NCBI RefSeq assembly: GCF_035046505.1
Contig: NC_089822.1
Span: forward strand, 112,113,307-112,177,306
Source: Tiliqua scincoides
Lineage: Eukaryota; Chordata; Lepidosauria; Squamata; Scincidae
Reading direction: 5' to 3'
DNA length: 64,000 nt
The notes beneath the pieces were generated by a model. That model had not been told where the DNA came from. It saw nothing but the letters and a program-made list of their open reading frames with translations, and ran no database searches. Positions 61,770-64,000 of this stretch are shown here, piece after piece; the first letter of the stretch is position 1; every line of letters begins with the position of its first letter. The translations under genes were made by a program, and so were the position numbers.

Positions 61770-64000
61770 GTGCTCTGATTCAGACAGCATTAGGCTGGTA
61801 AGCTGCAACCGAGTCATTCTGCCTAGCCTGTTATTCATCTCTCACTTGAAAAAACGTATGCCGGGGGGGGGGGATTGGTTAGTCTTTAAGATGCTGGGAG
61901 TTTTTGCTGCTCCAGAATCTCCAGTAACAATGCTCCAGAATCTCTGGATTCCAAAAACATGCTAATTTCAGCATAGCACATATTCTGTTGCAGCTCTGTT
62001 TAGGCTGCACTAGGAGCAGATGTTCCAGTTATTCCATCCTACTTGTACTCCTGGCCCTGGAACAAAGATAGGTTCCATTGCTATCCAGAGTTTTCCTTGC
62101 TTCGGTCTGGATCAGTCAGTGCAGTGAATAGACCCCGAGTGGGATTCTCTGTTCCTTTTGCCTTGTGGTGGCCACTCCCTGTACAAGTTGAAGCACAGCC
62201 GATGCCCAAGCAGTTTTTGCTGCTGACTCTTAACGGGGGTGGGGGGACGAGTCTGGTTCCATGCCTCTTGCATTCTGAGGCCAATTTCCACCAACTGGCA
62301 ACACATTGAACCTTATAGAAAGAGAGCAATCAGTAACTGCTCGAATAAGTGCCCGAATAAGTACCCGAACTACTTCCCACTGCAAAGGAAAGAAAGTGCG
62401 GTCACTTCTGAAACCATTTTCCCAGGTCCTGACATCCATCCTCCAAAGCATTTTGCAAAAGATTTATCATCTCTCAGCCAGAAAACTGGACGAGTCATCC
62501 ACAGATTCCTTGTCCCTTGATCTGAACAGTGTTTTAATCAGGAAGAGAAAATAAAAAGTTTGCAAATACTGCTGGTCTTTTCTTGCAGTCCTCACCCTTC
62601 CTCCTTTGAAGATACCCGATTAGCATATTTCTGTCAATTTGTGGCCAATGGCTCTTTTTTAATGAAGGAATACTAAAGGACATAAGCATGTACAGAGCAC
62701 TTTTCCCACAGCAGTAATCAATTTCATACTGATCTCAAATACAGTACTTCCTGGGCAGAGGCATGATTCTCAAACAGGCCTGAGCCCCCACCCCTGTCTT
62801 TTTAGAAATTAAGTATTCCCTTCCAAAAGGAACCATTGTAGCAGTTTAGATTGCATATATTAAGTTTTAGGGCATGTCATTTATGGCAATACTCCCTATC
62901 ACTGCAAAATCCCATGCCAATATTCCACACAGGACTGTACCCCTCATTGGAAGACTGCATGAAAATTAATCTTTGGTACTTCAGTCTCAGTGAGCAGTAC
63001 AACAGCAAAAGCCATGTGCAGATCTAGTCCCTGGTATCCACCCAGTTGCTCAAATTCACAGGCAAATTCTGTGTAGGCAGCAAGACCAGCCTACAGTATT
63101 TTGTCATCGAAGACAGCTGTGCTGAAAGAGGTGCATAACCAGGAACCCTGGCAGTGGTTCAGAGATGCCAAGGTGTAAGTTTCAAACCATGTGCATCCTT
63201 GGCCCCTTAGATGGCATGATGCTTCCTGGGCACTTCTAGAGTGCAGTATGTCCCTAAAGATAAGCCCTAAAGATAAGCCCAACAACCTGATTCACAACTT
63301 GGAAGGGCTGTTTGGGGGGGGGGGGTGAGAGGTGCCCAACCAGTGTCTAAACTCCTTACCTTAAATTGGTCTGTTACCAAATAGACCACTTTCTCCACAC
63401 CTTCTGTAGGCTGGCAACAGAGGGGGTCAGGTCCTCACTCTATGGAGGTCAGCATTGTCTCTGGAATGGGGGAGATTCACCTGCTCAGTGTCGGGACAAG
63501 GAAGTGCATGGAGCAAGGAGAAACACACACATCCCTTATGCATGTCTCAGATGTGGTCCAGGACTATGGGGGAGCACAGCAAACCCCTGCCCAAGCTCAT
63601 TGACCTGATCCTCCTAACAAAGCCAGTTTAGACTGCACAGTTGCAGGCCACACGCGGTCCAGCATCTGTTCCAAATGTGACCCCTGCCTGTCCACACCAG
63701 AGACCAGTAGGTGCACTGGAACAGGGCAGGCCACACAGAGCTCACAGAGCAGGAGTTCCAATTCCAGCAATGAGAACAACCTGCTTTTACTAGTCCCAAG
63801 GTCTGCACTTCTAGGATTTTACTTTTGCTAATATACCAACTTAGCCTGGGCACCCAAAGGAGATTTCTTTCACACTTTGGAATCATTCACTTCCTCAATT
63901 GACAAAACATTCCTGGACTATAAAAGTCCGGGGGGGGGGGGAATCTTTTCCACCCTGATGCATTTAAGAACAAAGACCAAAAGTTTTTGAGGAAATGCAA
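61770..64000. other. Intergenic or intronic, no gene identified
   Basis: G runs of 11-12 occur at 61863-61873, 63314-63325 and 63930-63941. Several short frames (62043-62309, 62239-62520, 63366-63608) have no recognisable product. Confidence 0.4.

Noticed and set aside
1-64000. Endogenous retrovirus or other LTR element
   Set aside because: No paired terminal repeats, primer-binding site, gag, protease or envelope-like frame was recognised; all reverse transcriptases are of LINE type.

Overview
The window reads as nuclear DNA of a squamate reptile. The evidence is the repeat content: young CR1 LINEs ending in TTCTTATG repeats, an RTE-like LINE and a 5S-rRNA-derived SINE that share one 3' tail, many hAT/Harbinger/mariner-type non-autonomous elements, and a short palindromic repeat built on GGGAGTAAGCCCCATTGA. 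I cannot fix the species. No retroviral or LTR element, tRNA gene or CRISPR array was recognised.

Two host genes are supported, both of the germ line, arranged tail to tail. On the + strand, five exons between 2517 and 12329 join in frame (733 residues visible, start codon not found) into a gene I assign to BRME1 (C19orf57), the meiotic partner of HSF2BP/MEILB2 and BRCA2. The assignment rests on its short basic N-terminal exon, one very large Ser/Glu-rich exon, a conserved-looking C-terminal helix, and its neighbour. That neighbour, on the - strand at 16088-16621, is a clear NANOS3 first coding exon with the NOT1-interacting motif and both CCHC zinc knuckles. As I recall it, human 19p13 has the same convergent NANOS3/BRME1 order. 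The next human gene, ZSWIM4, was not seen in the remaining 47 kb.

From 16.9 kb to the end the DNA is mostly intergenic or intronic and repeat-rich. 21.2-24.05 kb is a nested composite: an old hAT-like element carrying a young RTE-like LINE with an open reverse-transcriptase frame, two palindromic repeats, a 5S SINE and a solitary LINE/SINE tail. 31.2-33.6 kb holds two minus-strand CR1 copies, and 43.5-46.0 kb a longer plus-strand CR1 of the same young subfamily. 56.0-56.7 kb is a mariner-type element split by a hAT element, and 42.3-43.0 kb a Tigger-like element split by a CR1 tail. A probable promoter and first exon (ZNF143-type motif, inverted CCAAT box, GTAAGT donor) lies at about 52980-53093 and may start an unseen + strand gene running out of the window.

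The most interesting items are the LINE/SINE pair sharing an identical 3' tail inside one nested block, a 41-bp-arm near-perfect palindrome at 48.4 kb, the convergent germline gene pair, the orphan promoter at 53 kb, and a marked excess of G and C homopolymers.
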